From: Lactobacillus sp. YT155
GTDB taxonomy: Bacteria > Bacillota > Bacilli > Lactobacillales > Lactobacillaceae
Length of the DNA stretch: 64,000 nt
NCBI RefSeq assembly: GCF_030504545.1
Contig: NZ_JAUKWP010000004.1
Coordinates: forward strand, 124,001 to 188,000
Direction: 5' to 3'
A program made the translations under genes and the position numbers. The notes under the pieces are model-generated. The model was not told the DNA's origin. It searched no databases and saw only the letters and a list, made by a program, of their open reading frames with translations. This document shows positions 54,030 to 62,095 of this stretch, in pieces (position 1 is the first letter of the stretch; each line of letters starts with the position of its first letter).

Positions 54030-55949
54030 TTATAATTTTTGATATTTCTTTGGCATTGGTGTGAAAGAAGGCCCATAAATTTCAACTGCTTGATTTTTCT
54101 TATTAAGTACAATAATAAACTTTCGAATATCGCTTTCATTCTTAACATCGCTCATCTGAATGAAAAATCCATAACGTTTATCTGGAAGCGTTAAAGTCTT
54201 ATACTTATCTGTTATTAATTGTACTCCGTCAGTTTTATAGAATTTCAAATTATTTAAAATTGTTTCAGAATAGTAATCTGGAATCACAGAATTTTGTGCC
54301 TCCTGATTAGTAGTTGATTGGATAATTTCTAAAAAGTTATGAATAATCACCATTTCGCTATACTTCATACGAGAGGCAATTCTTCTATGCGACTCTGGAC
54401 TCATTTCTTCCCAGCCTTGCCCATACACATGAATAACTTTCTCGTTTTTTATTACAACTATATATATTCTATCTTCAATATTATATTCAAAATATTGAGT
54501 TTCCCGGTCTTTATAAACAGAACGATCATCTATTGAACTTGAAATGTAATGAATCTCAAAATCCAATTTATAGTTCTGGGCTAAAGAAGTTAAAGATTTA
54601 CTCATGTATTTCTTAATGAATTTGCTCTTGTCAGAATCCAGTGTATTTTTGTTAAAAAAAATATCAATAAAGTTATCTTCAACATGATCATAACTGAGAT
54701 ACTCTTTATTAGTATCTGCATTTGGTGATAACTTTTGTTCATTACCCACATCTTGTAGAGTTCGCCGGTTATTACCGTCTTTAGTTAAGTACATACAGCC
54801 CCGGATAAGTATCGGTATCAAAAAGAAAATAACAACAATTCCGACACGATATTTGTACCAAATACTGTGTCTTTCCAGATATCTATTTACCTTTCTGCGA
54901 ATGAATCGGGGCTGTGTTTTATAGTTTTTTTTAGGAAAGCCTTTCCACATTTCAACTATTTTACGAGATTTTTCTTTTCTATAGAAAAACTCAAATCCCG
55001 ACAAATATTCGATAATTAATTTTGGCAAGTAATTATACGTTTCCCGTGCTTCTTCAAAAGAAAATTGTCTATTTTTCTCGACTGGTGATGTGTTCCCTTG
55101 TTGTGTTTGCAACATGCTTAGTCCATCTTGGAGCGCCTTTGTTTCAACTCGATTGCTTTCCAAATGCAAATAGTTTCGATAATTATCCGACACAAGAGTT
55201 TGTTCATAATTAGCTATTTTTAACTTAATGAAATACATTAGAATAGTATTACTAAAGTTTTCGTCGTTTGTTATCCATTCATATTCCATATCGTAATTTT
55301 CTTGCAATGCCTGATATCTATTTTGTAATTGAATAACGTCCAAAGAGCAGTTGTAAATTTCAAAATAAAAAAAGTAGCGCATTTGATAAAATTTTTCACG
55401 TTTATCACTATCAATATTTTCCCAGTTTGCTATCCCAAAATCAGGGGAATACTTAAAATTAATAAGGTCAAAGTTTTTGTCAGAAATTTCCATCTGGTGT
55501 ACTAAATAAGTAGCTACTTCATTTGAAATAACATAATAAAAACTATCTAGAAAGTATATAATATACTTTTGTCTTCTCTGAAAGTCTGAAATTGACCATT
55601 TATCGCTATCTTTTAGTAAGGATTTCCATAACTCAGTGCCAGTCATTATTGACCAATCAGTATCAATCCAATTATCAATAGTTTTAATTATGGAGTCTTC
55701 TTCAATAGTATTCTCATTTTTATTATTGTTAATTTGAACTGAACTTGATTGTATGCTTAATTCGGAAGTATCAGAATTTACCTGATTCAAAGCTTGTTGA
55801 TGAGCAGTTCTTATTTCTTCATACTCTGTGACACTCAATTTTCGCTCAAATTCATTCCGCTTCAATTCTCTTAATTTATTAGCATATGCTCTATTTATCT
55901 CACTAATATTTTCTGTTTCAGTAATGCCTAGTATTTTAAAGTAATCCAT
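54030..55949 (-). CDS. Single-pass membrane protein with J-domain-like N-terminus, unknown function
   Basis: A 639-residue protein. The first ~55 residues (MDYFKILGITETENISEINR then AYANKLRELK) have a J-domain layout, but the HPD tripeptide needed to stimulate DnaK is absent. A long soluble region follows to about 370, rich in aromatic and acidic residues. One transmembrane segment (VGIVVIFFLIPILIRGCMYL, about 372-392) separates it from an outer region of about 245 residues containing two similar-looking blocks (FIVVLNKKNQAVEIYGPSF and YIVVIKNEKVIHVYGQGW), perhaps duplicated domains. I do not recognise a characterised family. Monocistronic by its flanking signals. Confidence 0.75.
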   Translation of the reverse strand: MDYFKILGITETENISEINRAYANKLRELKRNEFERKLSVTEYEEIRTAHQQALNQVNSDTSELSIQSSSVQINNNKNENTIEEDSIIKTIDNWIDTDWSIMTGTELWKSLLKDSDKWSISDFQRRQKYIIYFLDSFYYVISNEVATYLVHQMEISDKNFDLINFKYSPDFGIANWENIDSDKREKFYQMRYFFYFEIYNCSLDVIQLQNRYQALQENYDMEYEWITNDENFSNTILMYFIKLKIANYEQTLVSDNYRNYLHLESNRVETKALQDGLSMLQTQQGNTSPVEKNRQFSFEEARETYNYLPKLIIEYLSGFEFFYRKEKSRKIVEMWKGFPKKNYKTQPRFIRRKVNRYLERHSIWYKYRVGIVVIFFLIPILIRGCMYLTKDGNNRRTLQDVGNEQKLSPNADTNKEYLSYDHVEDNFIDIFFNKNTLDSDKSKFIKKYMSKSLTSLAQNYKLDFEIHYISSSIDDRSVYKDRETQYFEYNIEDRIYIVVIKNEKVIHVYGQGWEEMSPESHRRIASRMKYSEMVIIHNFLEIIQSTTNQEAQNSVIPDYYSETILNNLKFYKTDGVQLITDKYKTLTLPDKRYGFFIQMSDVKNESDIRKFIIVLNKKNQAVEIYGPSFTPMPKKYQKL

Positions 55950-55995
55950 ATCTTTTTCTATAATTAAGTCACTTCTTGACTGCTAACATCTCAAT

Positions 55996-56015
55996 AATTA
56001 ATAAATTTATTAATT
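55996..56015. repeat. Perfect 20-nt palindrome upstream of the J-like gene
   Basis: AATTAATAAATTTATTAATT reads identically on both strands. It lies about 50 nt upstream of the 55949 start, in an AT-rich leader. It may be an operator or a weak hairpin; AT-richness makes chance more likely. Confidence 0.4.
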
Positions 56016-56089
56016 GTCTAAGGTTGACATTAATTATAATGATCTCCCCATTTAGAATATAATAGACTAATTATATAATACTTTCCCAT

Positions 56090-56133
56090 AGTAAAATCTC
56101 TAGACTTGAAAATTTAAACCTAGAGATTTTACT
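56090..56133. repeat. 14-bp inverted repeat after argS
   Basis: AGTAAAATCTCTAG (56090-56103) and CTAGAGATTTTACT (56120-56133) form a perfect 14-bp stem with a 16-nt loop, starting 10 nt past the argS stop. On the minus strand no T-run follows, so it is a poor intrinsic terminator by itself, though it is the only candidate for ending argS. Confidence 0.6.
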
Positions 56134-56142
56134 AATTTTTGT

Positions 56143-57837
56143 TTACATTTTTTCTGGAGCTTCAACGCCTAATAATGCCAATGACATTTGTAGAACGATT
56201 GAAACTGATTTAACTAATGCTAGACGAGCATTCTTTTGGTCATCATCAACTAAAATCTTGCTATGTGCATAGTATTGGTTAAATGACTTAGCTAAACGTA
56301 AGGCATATTTAGCAATTACTGAAGGTTCATATTCCTTAGCTGCCTTTTGGATAATGTCAGGGAATGTTCCCAATAACTTGATTGTGTCCCAAGCGTTAGG
56401 ATCATCAAGTGATAACATATCGGCGTTTTCATAATCGGTTGATTCAGCTTTTCTCAAAATACTCAAGGCACGAGCGTTGGAATATTGAACATAAGGTCCT
56501 GTTTCACCTTCAAATCTCACAACTTCTTGTAAGTCAAAGTCAAAGGCATCACGACGATCATTCTTCAAGTCGTGGAAGACAACTGCTCCTACACCAACTT
56601 GTTTAGCCACTTCTTCTTTGTTCTCAAGATTAGGATTCTTTTCTTCAATTTGTTCCAATGCTAATTTTTCAGCATCATTCAACACTTCATTAAGCAAGAT
56701 AACATTTCCCTTACGAGTTGAAAGTTTCTTACCACCAGTAGTGATTAGACCAAATTGAATATGAATAATATCGTCTGCCCAATCATGTCCCATTAATTTA
56801 AGAACTGCTTTTAGCTTTCTGAAATGGTCAGCTTGTTCCATACCAACTACATAGATTGACTTAGCGAAGTCATAAGTCTTCTTACGGTACATCGCTGCAG
56901 CAAGATCACGTGTGATGTATAGCGTTGCCCCATCAGATTTTTTAATCAAAGCTGGTGATAAATTCTCTGCTGAAAGATCAACAATATAAGCACCACGACT
57001 TTCAACTAATAAACCTTTGTCTTCAAGTTCATTAACAACATCGTCCATCTTGTCGTTATAGAAGGCCTCACCATTATATGAATCAAAAGTTACGCCTAGA
57101 CGTTCATAGATACTGTTGAATTCCTTAAGTGACTCTTCTCTAAACCATTTCCAAAGTTTCAAAGCCTCCTCATCGCCATCTTCAATTCGCTTGAACCAAG
57201 CACGTGCTTCGTCTTCAAGCTCAGGTTTTGACTCTGCTTCTTCATGGAACTTAACATAGTATTTCAATAGATTATTGATAGGGTCTTTTTTAACTTCTTC
57301 TTCAGAACCCCAAAGTTTGTAAGCCACAATTAACTTACCGAATTGAGTTCCCCAGTCACCCAAGTGATTAATTTTAATCGGATTGAAACCAATCTTAGTA
57401 ACAATTTTTGAAATTGAATTACCAATCACCGTTGACCGTAAGTGACCCATTGACATTGGTTTAGCAATATTAGGTGAAGACATATCGATTGGAATATTAC
57501 GTCCTTGACCTTGCTTAGTATTACCATAATTATCATTTTCGGTTAAAACAGTATGCAAGATATCGTTAGAGTAAGCTTTCTTATCAGTAAAGAAGTTGAC
57601 ATAAGCACCTTTTGCTTCAACTTTGTCGAAATTCTTACTATCAATTTTTTCAACTAACTCTCCGGCAATCAAGTTCGGAGCCTTGTGCATTGTTTTTGCC
57701 AAAATAAAAGTTGGAAAAGCAAAATCACCCAAATCTGATGTTTTTGGTGTTTCGATTAAGTCACTAATTTGTTGATTATCAATTGAACCATCTAAGACAT
57801 CGCTCATTGCTTCAACTACTAAATTCTTAAAATCCAT
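56143..57837 (-). CDS. argS: Arginyl-tRNA synthetase
   Basis: A 564-residue class I synthetase charging tRNA-Arg. The HIGH-type motif appears in SSPNIAKPMSMGHLRSTVIG, KMSKS-equivalent in KKLSTRKGNVI, and the DALR anticodon-binding domain ends the protein (YAHSKILVDDD). The N-terminal Add-1 domain is present. Expression is under an arginine-type T-box. Confidence 0.97.
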   Translation of the reverse strand: MDFKNLVVEAMSDVLDGSIDNQQISDLIETPKTSDLGDFAFPTFILAKTMHKAPNLIAGELVEKIDSKNFDKVEAKGAYVNFFTDKKAYSNDILHTVLTENDNYGNTKQGQGRNIPIDMSSPNIAKPMSMGHLRSTVIGNSISKIVTKIGFNPIKINHLGDWGTQFGKLIVAYKLWGSEEEVKKDPINNLLKYYVKFHEEAESKPELEDEARAWFKRIEDGDEEALKLWKWFREESLKEFNSIYERLGVTFDSYNGEAFYNDKMDDVVNELEDKGLLVESRGAYIVDLSAENLSPALIKKSDGATLYITRDLAAAMYRKKTYDFAKSIYVVGMEQADHFRKLKAVLKLMGHDWADDIIHIQFGLITTGGKKLSTRKGNVILLNEVLNDAEKLALEQIEEKNPNLENKEEVAKQVGVGAVVFHDLKNDRRDAFDFDLQEVVRFEGETGPYVQYSNARALSILRKAESTDYENADMLSLDDPNAWDTIKLLGTFPDIIQKAAKEYEPSVIAKYALRLAKSFNQYYAHSKILVDDDQKNARLALVKSVSIVLQMSLALLGVEAPEKM

Positions 57838-57865
57838 AAAATCCCTCCACCTTCGTGGTTAATAC

Positions 57866-58060
57866 AAAAAGAGATAAAAAAAGTCTCTTTCAAATAAATT
57901 GAAAGAGACGAGAATTCCCGCGGTACCACTCTAATTGATGTAATCCACTCATTTATGTTATTCAAATTTACGATTTGAGGTGCGCACTCAACTGCGATTA
58001 GCTAATTCCCACTTTCATAGCCTCACTGAAAATCTCTAGTTGATTAATCCTCAATCAATA
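57866..58060 (-). promoter_or_regulatory. argS leader: T-box riboswitch controlling argS
   Basis: Minus strand conserved AGTGGTACCGCGG (57918-57930), followed by a terminator GTCTCTTTCAA / TTGAAAGAGAC with a T-run (57871-57911). In the stem I region a CGC followed by A (AATCGCAGTTG) is a plausible arginine specifier. A candidate promoter precedes it (TTGTCT, 17 nt, TAATAT near 58066-58094). Boundaries are approximate. Confidence 0.88.
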
Positions 58061-58105
58061 AATGCATATTATCATAAAACCAACCGTTAGACAATTAGTT
58101 TCATT

Positions 58106-58468
58106 CTATTCTTCAATCTTTTGTGCAACTCTTAGTTTGATAATTTTCACAATTAAACTATCAAATTGCGGATCATTCTTGGGAATCTGAATTGCGCCTT
58201 TTGAATACTTATAACCATCTAATAATCCTTGATCTACAGCAGCTTCCACTCCAGCAGGGGTAGGATAAATTCCCACATGTTTAGCAGCAATAGCAAAATA
58301 AATCACTGGTCCATTTAAATAGTAGCCTGGCATTTGATATGAAATTTTTTCTTCACAGTCATCCGGTAAATTGTCGAAAAAAATTTTTCGAACATGTTTC
58401 GCAAGTTCTTGATCGCTGACCTCTTCTAAATTATTTATATAGTTATTAATTTCGATATTTTTCTTCAT
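58106..58468 (-). CDS. DUF1801 family protein (YdhG-like)
   Basis: A 120-residue protein of the DUF1801 family, sometimes annotated iron chaperone or YdhG. Recognisable features: NNYINNLEEVSDQELAKHVR at the N-terminus, ISYQMPGYYLNG, FAIAAKHVGIYPTP and the C-terminal KGAIQIPKNDP. The function is not established. It lies upstream of argS on the same strand but is separated from it by the T-box leader. Confidence 0.85.
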   Translation of the reverse strand: MKKNIEINNYINNLEEVSDQELAKHVRKIFFDNLPDDCEEKISYQMPGYYLNGPVIYFAIAAKHVGIYPTPAGVEAAVDQGLLDGYKYSKGAIQIPKNDPQFDSLIVKIIKLRVAQKIEE

Positions 58469-58482
58469 CCAATTCTCCCAAC

Positions 58483-58510
58483 AAAAAAAGTGAGCTAGAT
58501 GCTCACTTAT
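58483..58510 (-). terminator. Terminator of the 50-codon gene
   Basis: Minus-strand stem AAGTGAGC / GCTCACTT, loop ATCTA, followed by T7, placed 8 nt after the stop of the small gene at 58519. Confidence 0.85.
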
Positions 58511-58518
58511 AACTTTAA

Positions 58519-58671
58519 TTATGCACTTTGTTTGTTTAATGATTTAATAGCATCTTTAATGGTAATTCCAGTACCGGTTTTAAAATCATTCTTTATATCA
58601 GTTGCAATAAAAATTTGTTTATCTGTATCTAATGAAATACGATACATGTTTTTCATATTACGATTATTCAT
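58519..58671 (-). CDS. Small 50-residue protein of unknown function
   Basis: A short frame that reads MNNRNMKNMYRISLDTDKQI, then FIATDIKNDFKTGTGI and a KDAIKSLNKQSA end. Support: a strong AAGGAAGG site 7 nt before the ATG and an intrinsic terminator 8 nt after the stop. The charged, non-hydrophobic sequence suggests a small cytosolic protein. I do not recognise a family. It stands alone between a DUF1801 gene and divergent nnrD. Confidence 0.72.
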   Translation of the reverse strand: MNNRNMKNMYRISLDTDKQIFIATDIKNDFKTGTGITIKDAIKSLNKQSA

Positions 58672-58762
58672 AATATTACCTTCCTTTCAATTGTTACGTT
58701 AGAAGGCAGCGAATCCATCTATTAATGTATACCCTTTCACGCCTAAAGTCAACCTATTTCTA

Positions 58763-58771
58763 TGCTATGAT
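58763..58771 (+). promoter_or_regulatory. Extended -10 promoter of nnrD
   Basis: TGCTATGAT is an extended -10 (TGN plus TATGAT) about 34 nt before the nnrD ATG; the -35 region is weak. Confidence 0.5.
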
Positions 58772-58804
58772 AGACATATCAAAGGATACAGGAGGCTAAA
58801 AATT

Positions 58805-59620
58805 ATGCAACTAGACCAAAACATCTTACAAATTATCAAACCTCGTCCAACTAATTCACACAAAGGAAATTTTGGTAGAGTTTTGATTATTGCTGGTAGC
58901 ACTAATTTTGCCGGAGCTGCAATTATGTCTGCGAAAGCTGCAGTTTACTCAGGAGCTGGATTAGTCACTCTAGCAACTGACCCCAAAATTTTCTCCGCAA
59001 TCAATAGCTCAATTCCTGAAGTAATGACACTTGATTATAATTATGAACTCACTGAGGATATTCAAAAAAGTAATGTTATTTTAATTGGACCAGGTCTAGC
59101 TGATTATGCCTGCTCATCATTGCTGAAACAAGTTGTTAAACGTAGCCAGTCTCATCAGACCGTTATTGTTGATGCTACTGCTCTGAACCATTTAACTCCT
59201 GAATTATTGGCTAAGATAAAAGCACAAGTCATTTTGACACCGCATCAAATGGAATGGCAAAGATTATCGAAAATCAAAATTGATAATCAAAACGATGAAA
59301 CTAATCTCACATATTTAAATCAATTTGAAACAAACCCTATCCTCGTTCTAAAAAGTCATCAAACAACTATTTACTATGATGATCAAATTTTTCAAAATAT
59401 TCCTGGTAATCCTGGCATGGCTACTGGTGGATCCGGTGACACTTTAGCAGGAATAATTGCCGGTTTTACTGCTCAATTTGATAATCGTATTGAAACCATT
59501 AGTGCTGCTGTCTTCACTCACAGTGACATAGCTAATGATCTATTTAATAGTAATTACGTCGTCTTACCAGAACTACTAATAAAAGAACTTCCTAGTTATA
59601 TGAAAAAGCACCAAAAATAA
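58805..59620 (+). CDS. nnrD: ADP-dependent NAD(P)H-hydrate dehydratase
   Basis: A 271-residue ribokinase-fold enzyme repairing hydrated NAD(P)H. It has HKGNFGRVLIIAGS near the N-terminus, the AKAAVYSGAGLVTLAT block and the phosphate-binding GNPGMATGGSGDTLAGIIAG at about 200-220. The separate epimerase (NnrE) domain is not fused here. GGAGG precedes the ATG. Ends with a clear terminator. Confidence 0.95.
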   Translation: MQLDQNILQIIKPRPTNSHKGNFGRVLIIAGSTNFAGAAIMSAKAAVYSGAGLVTLATDPKIFSAINSSIPEVMTLDYNYELTEDIQKSNVILIGPGLADYACSSLLKQVVKRSQSHQTVIVDATALNHLTPELLAKIKAQVILTPHQMEWQRLSKIKIDNQNDETNLTYLNQFETNPILVLKSHQTTIYYDDQIFQNIPGNPGMATGGSGDTLAGIIAGFTAQFDNRIETISAAVFTHSDIANDLFNSNYVVLPELLIKELPSYMKKHQK

Positions 59621-59649
59621 ATTCCAAGAAAATTTTTTGGAATTTTTTT
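59620..59649 (+). terminator. Terminator of nnrD
   Basis: Stem AATTCCAA / TTGGAATT followed by a seven-T run. Confidence 0.85.
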
Positions 59650-59650
59650 G

Positions 59651-59679
59651 TTGACTTTTTTACTACTTGGTAATATTAT
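59651..59679 (+). promoter_or_regulatory. Promoter of the padR-ABC operon
   Basis: TTGACT (59651-59656), 17-nt spacer, TATTAT (59674-59679). The -10 is the left arm of the operator palindrome. Confidence 0.8.
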
Positions 59680-59695
59680 GTACCAGAACATAATA
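59674..59695. promoter_or_regulatory. PadR-type operator
   Basis: TATTATGT (59674-59681), ACCAGA, ACATAATA (59688-59695): a perfect 8-bp inverted repeat containing the ATGT/ACAT core seen in PadR-family operators and covering the -10 box. A wider ACTACTT/AAGTAGT repeat brackets it (about 59662-59708). Confidence 0.75.
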
Positions 59696-59718
59696 ATACA
59701 AAGTAGTGGAGGAATTGT

Positions 59719-60042
59719 ATGAAAGGACTAACCGAATTACTTAAAGGCGTTCTCGAGGGAATCGTCTTGCAGAAGATAAGCCGTGGCGAAACCTACGGCT
59801 ATGAGATTACCAATTACCTAATCGATTTAGGTTTTGAAGACATTGTTGAAGGTACCGTTTATACAGTGCTACTACGATTAGAAAAAAATGGCCTACTCAA
59901 TGTTGAAAAAAGAAAATCTGAAATGGGTCCACCAAGAAAATTTTATACATTGAATGATGATGGAAAAAAATATCTAAAAGATTTTTGGAATAACTGGACT
60001 TTTATTGAAGCAAAATTAGAACAAATTAAAGGAGATAAATAA
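59719..60042 (+). CDS. PadR-family transcriptional regulator
   Basis: A 107-residue PadR-s1-type repressor: winged helix starting LLKGVLEGIVLQKISRGETYGYEI, wing GTVYTVLLRLEKNGLL, and a dimerisation helix. Related regulators (LmrR, LadR, BC4206) sense toxic compounds and control ABC exporters. Here it precedes DUF1048 and an ABC transporter with 2-nt gaps. It probably represses its own promoter through the operator at 59674-59695. Confidence 0.92.
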   Translation: MKGLTELLKGVLEGIVLQKISRGETYGYEITNYLIDLGFEDIVEGTVYTVLLRLEKNGLLNVEKRKSEMGPPRKFYTLNDDGKKYLKDFWNNWTFIEAKLEQIKGDK

Positions 60043-60044
60043 CT

Positions 60045-60377
60045 ATGAACTTTCTAGAAAAAATTATCGGTGACAAAAAAACTTATCGTCAATTCAAAGC
60101 TGAAATTGCAAAGCTTCCTGAAGACTATCAAGCAGCTTTTAATGCACTACAAAAATATATGTGGAACTTCTGGGGTGATGATGAATTCCAAGATGCCTTC
60201 GATCAAATGTTGCACATGTTTCAAGAAGCAGCCTACGATCACATCCCTGTCAATGACTTAATCGGAGACGACCCAGTTAAATTCGCTGACGAATTAATGT
60301 CACAATATTCAGAACATCTCTGGATTAACAAAATGCAGGCTAAGTTACGAAACGAATTCAAGAAATTGGAGCAATAA
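60045..60377 (+). CDS. DUF1048 family protein
   Basis: A 110-residue soluble helical protein of DUF1048, a family almost always found beside PadR regulators and ABC exporters. Features: FLEKIIGDKKTYRQFKAEIA start and the YNALQKYMW-like FNALQKYMWNFWG block. No function is established. It lies 2 nt after padR and 1 nt before the ABC ATPase gene. Confidence 0.88.
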   Translation: MNFLEKIIGDKKTYRQFKAEIAKLPEDYQAAFNALQKYMWNFWGDDEFQDAFDQMLHMFQEAAYDHIPVNDLIGDDPVKFADELMSQYSEHLWINKMQAKLRNEFKKLEQ

Positions 60378-60378
60378 T

Positions 60379-61275
60379 ATGAACGCCATCGAAATTAAAA
60401 ATATAACAAAACAGTTCAAAGACCATGTTGTTCTCAAAGGAATTGATCTTACTGTGAATGAAGGCGAAGTTTTTACCTTGCTTGGTGAAAATGGTGCTGG
60501 TAAAACCACGTTAATCAATATCTTAACAACTCTTAGCCACCCAAATTCTGGCTCGGTAAAGATTGAAGGTAACGACTTGAACCAAGGCGATATTATCAGA
60601 GAATTGATTAGTTTGAACTCGCAATCAAATACCGTTGATGACTCATTCTCCGGATATGAAAACCTAAAATTAATTGCTGAATTGAGAAACGTTAAAAACG
60701 TTGCTGCCGAAATCAATCGTGTGTCTGATCGATTGAATCTAGAAACATTTTTAAATCAAAAAGTCTTAACCTACTCTGGCGGTATGAGACGAAGACTAGA
60801 TATTGCCATGTCTTTAATTGGTGACCCAGAGATAATTTTCTTAGATGAACCTTCAACTGGTGTTGATCCCAAGAACCGTCTAGAAATCTGGAAAATCATT
60901 AAAGAACTTCGTGACTCTGGAAAAACTATCTTTTTGACAACTCAATATTTAGATGAAGCCGACCAACTGTCTGATCATATTGGCTTCATCAATGATGGCA
61001 AAATAGTTCTGTACGGAACACCTGAAGAAATCAAAAAAGATGCTAACAACCAATTCTCACTCACTGTTGAAACTAAAGAAGTTGAAAAAGCCGAAAAAAT
61101 CTTGGCTGACAATAATATCTCCTACACCTTGAATGAGAATTCAGTTGAAGTTAGTGAGATTGATTCACAATTTGTCCTAGATACAATCGTCAACAATAAG
61201 ATTGACTTGCTCGACTTTCATAAAGTTGAAACTAACTTAGAAACTATCTTTTTAAATACCACCCAAAGGAAATAA
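60379..61275 (+). CDS. ABC transporter ATP-binding protein (DrrA-like)
   Basis: A 298-residue ABC ATPase: Walker A LLGENGAGKTTLI, signature YSGGMRRRLDIAMSL, Walker B IIFLDEPSTGVDP and H-loop-like TTQYLDEA. The C-terminal DUF4162-like region is typical of DrrA/daunorubicin-type exporters. With the next gene it forms an export system, likely for drugs or peptides. Confidence 0.93.
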   Translation: MNAIEIKNITKQFKDHVVLKGIDLTVNEGEVFTLLGENGAGKTTLINILTTLSHPNSGSVKIEGNDLNQGDIIRELISLNSQSNTVDDSFSGYENLKLIAELRNVKNVAAEINRVSDRLNLETFLNQKVLTYSGGMRRRLDIAMSLIGDPEIIFLDEPSTGVDPKNRLEIWKIIKELRDSGKTIFLTTQYLDEADQLSDHIGFINDGKIVLYGTPEEIKKDANNQFSLTVETKEVEKAEKILADNNISYTLNENSVEVSEIDSQFVLDTIVNNKIDLLDFHKVETNLETIFLNTTQRK

Positions 61276-61279
61276 AAAA

Positions 61280-62065
61280 ATGAAATCACTCAAACAATTA
61301 GCCACACTTACCAAAAGAATTATCAAACAAAATTTAACCGATGCTGATACTATCATCACGGTAATTGCTACTCCGATGTTTATTCTCTTGTTCTTCGTTT
61401 ATGTCTTTGGTGGCAACATTGCTATGATTCCCGGAAGTCACTCGACAACTCAAGATTACTTGAATTATTCACTTCCCGGATTCCTGCTCATTACCATGTC
61501 AATGGGATCTGCTTACACCGCCTTAAGAATTAATCTTGATAAGAGTAAAGGCTTCCTAAGTAGACTTCACTCACTACCTATCAAACGTTGGGTTATCCTT
61601 GGCTCACACGTCCTCGCTTCAGTAATCTTCATGATGCTGGCGGAATTAGCAATCTTTATTGTCGGCGTAATTATGGGCTACCGTCCCGAAGCAAACTTAG
61701 GAGAAATCCTATTATTCATCCTTCTCTCAATGCTCTTCGCCTTTGCTATTACCCTATTAGCAATTCCTTTCTCATTGAAAGCTAAAGAAGCTGCTACTGC
61801 AGGTGGATTCTCATATATCTTGTTAATGTTACTCTTCGTGAGTTCAGCCTTGATGCCAGTTAACGGCATGGCAAAACCAATCAAGTGGTTTGCTGAGCAT
61901 CAACCAATGACTCCAATTGTTGAGACTTCAAGACACTTATTAGACAGTAGTTTTTCAATGACTAGTTCATCAACTGTTCAAGCAATTTGCTGGTTAATTG
62001 GTCTAATCATCATCTTTTCAATCTTTGCTTACAGAAGATATCAACAAGTTTATACAAACAATTAA
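61280..62065 (+). CDS. ABC-2 type transporter permease
   Basis: A 261-residue ABC-2 permease with six hydrophobic segments (for example ATPMFILLFFVYVFGG and FSYILLMLLFVSSALMPV) and the FSRLHSLPIKRWVILGSH-like motif. It pairs with the ATPase 4 nt upstream. Substrate unknown; PadR context suggests detoxification. Confidence 0.92.
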   Translation: MKSLKQLATLTKRIIKQNLTDADTIITVIATPMFILLFFVYVFGGNIAMIPGSHSTTQDYLNYSLPGFLLITMSMGSAYTALRINLDKSKGFLSRLHSLPIKRWVILGSHVLASVIFMMLAELAIFIVGVIMGYRPEANLGEILLFILLSMLFAFAITLLAIPFSLKAKEAATAGGFSYILLMLLFVSSALMPVNGMAKPIKWFAEHQPMTPIVETSRHLLDSSFSMTSSSTVQAICWLIGLIIIFSIFAYRRYQQVYTNN

Positions 62066-62095
62066 AAAAGAACTCTCGATTGAGAGTTCTTTTAT
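62064..62095. terminator. Bidirectional terminator between the ABC permease and the flippase
   Basis: Stem AAAGAACTCTC / GAGAGTTCTTT, loop GATT, with A-run and T-run, between convergent genes. Confidence 0.85.

Noticed and set aside
55996-56015. AT palindrome as a replication origin or attachment site
   Set aside because: No iterons, DnaA boxes, integrase or duplicated core nearby; a short AT palindrome alone is not enough.
56024-56040. TTGACA and TATAAT close together on the plus strand
   Set aside because: Only 5 nt separate them, far from the 16-18 nt needed, and no plus-strand gene follows.
60345-60716. Minus-strand frame of 123 codons over the ABC ATPase start
   Set aside because: Shadow of the Walker A region of the ATPase gene on the opposite strand.
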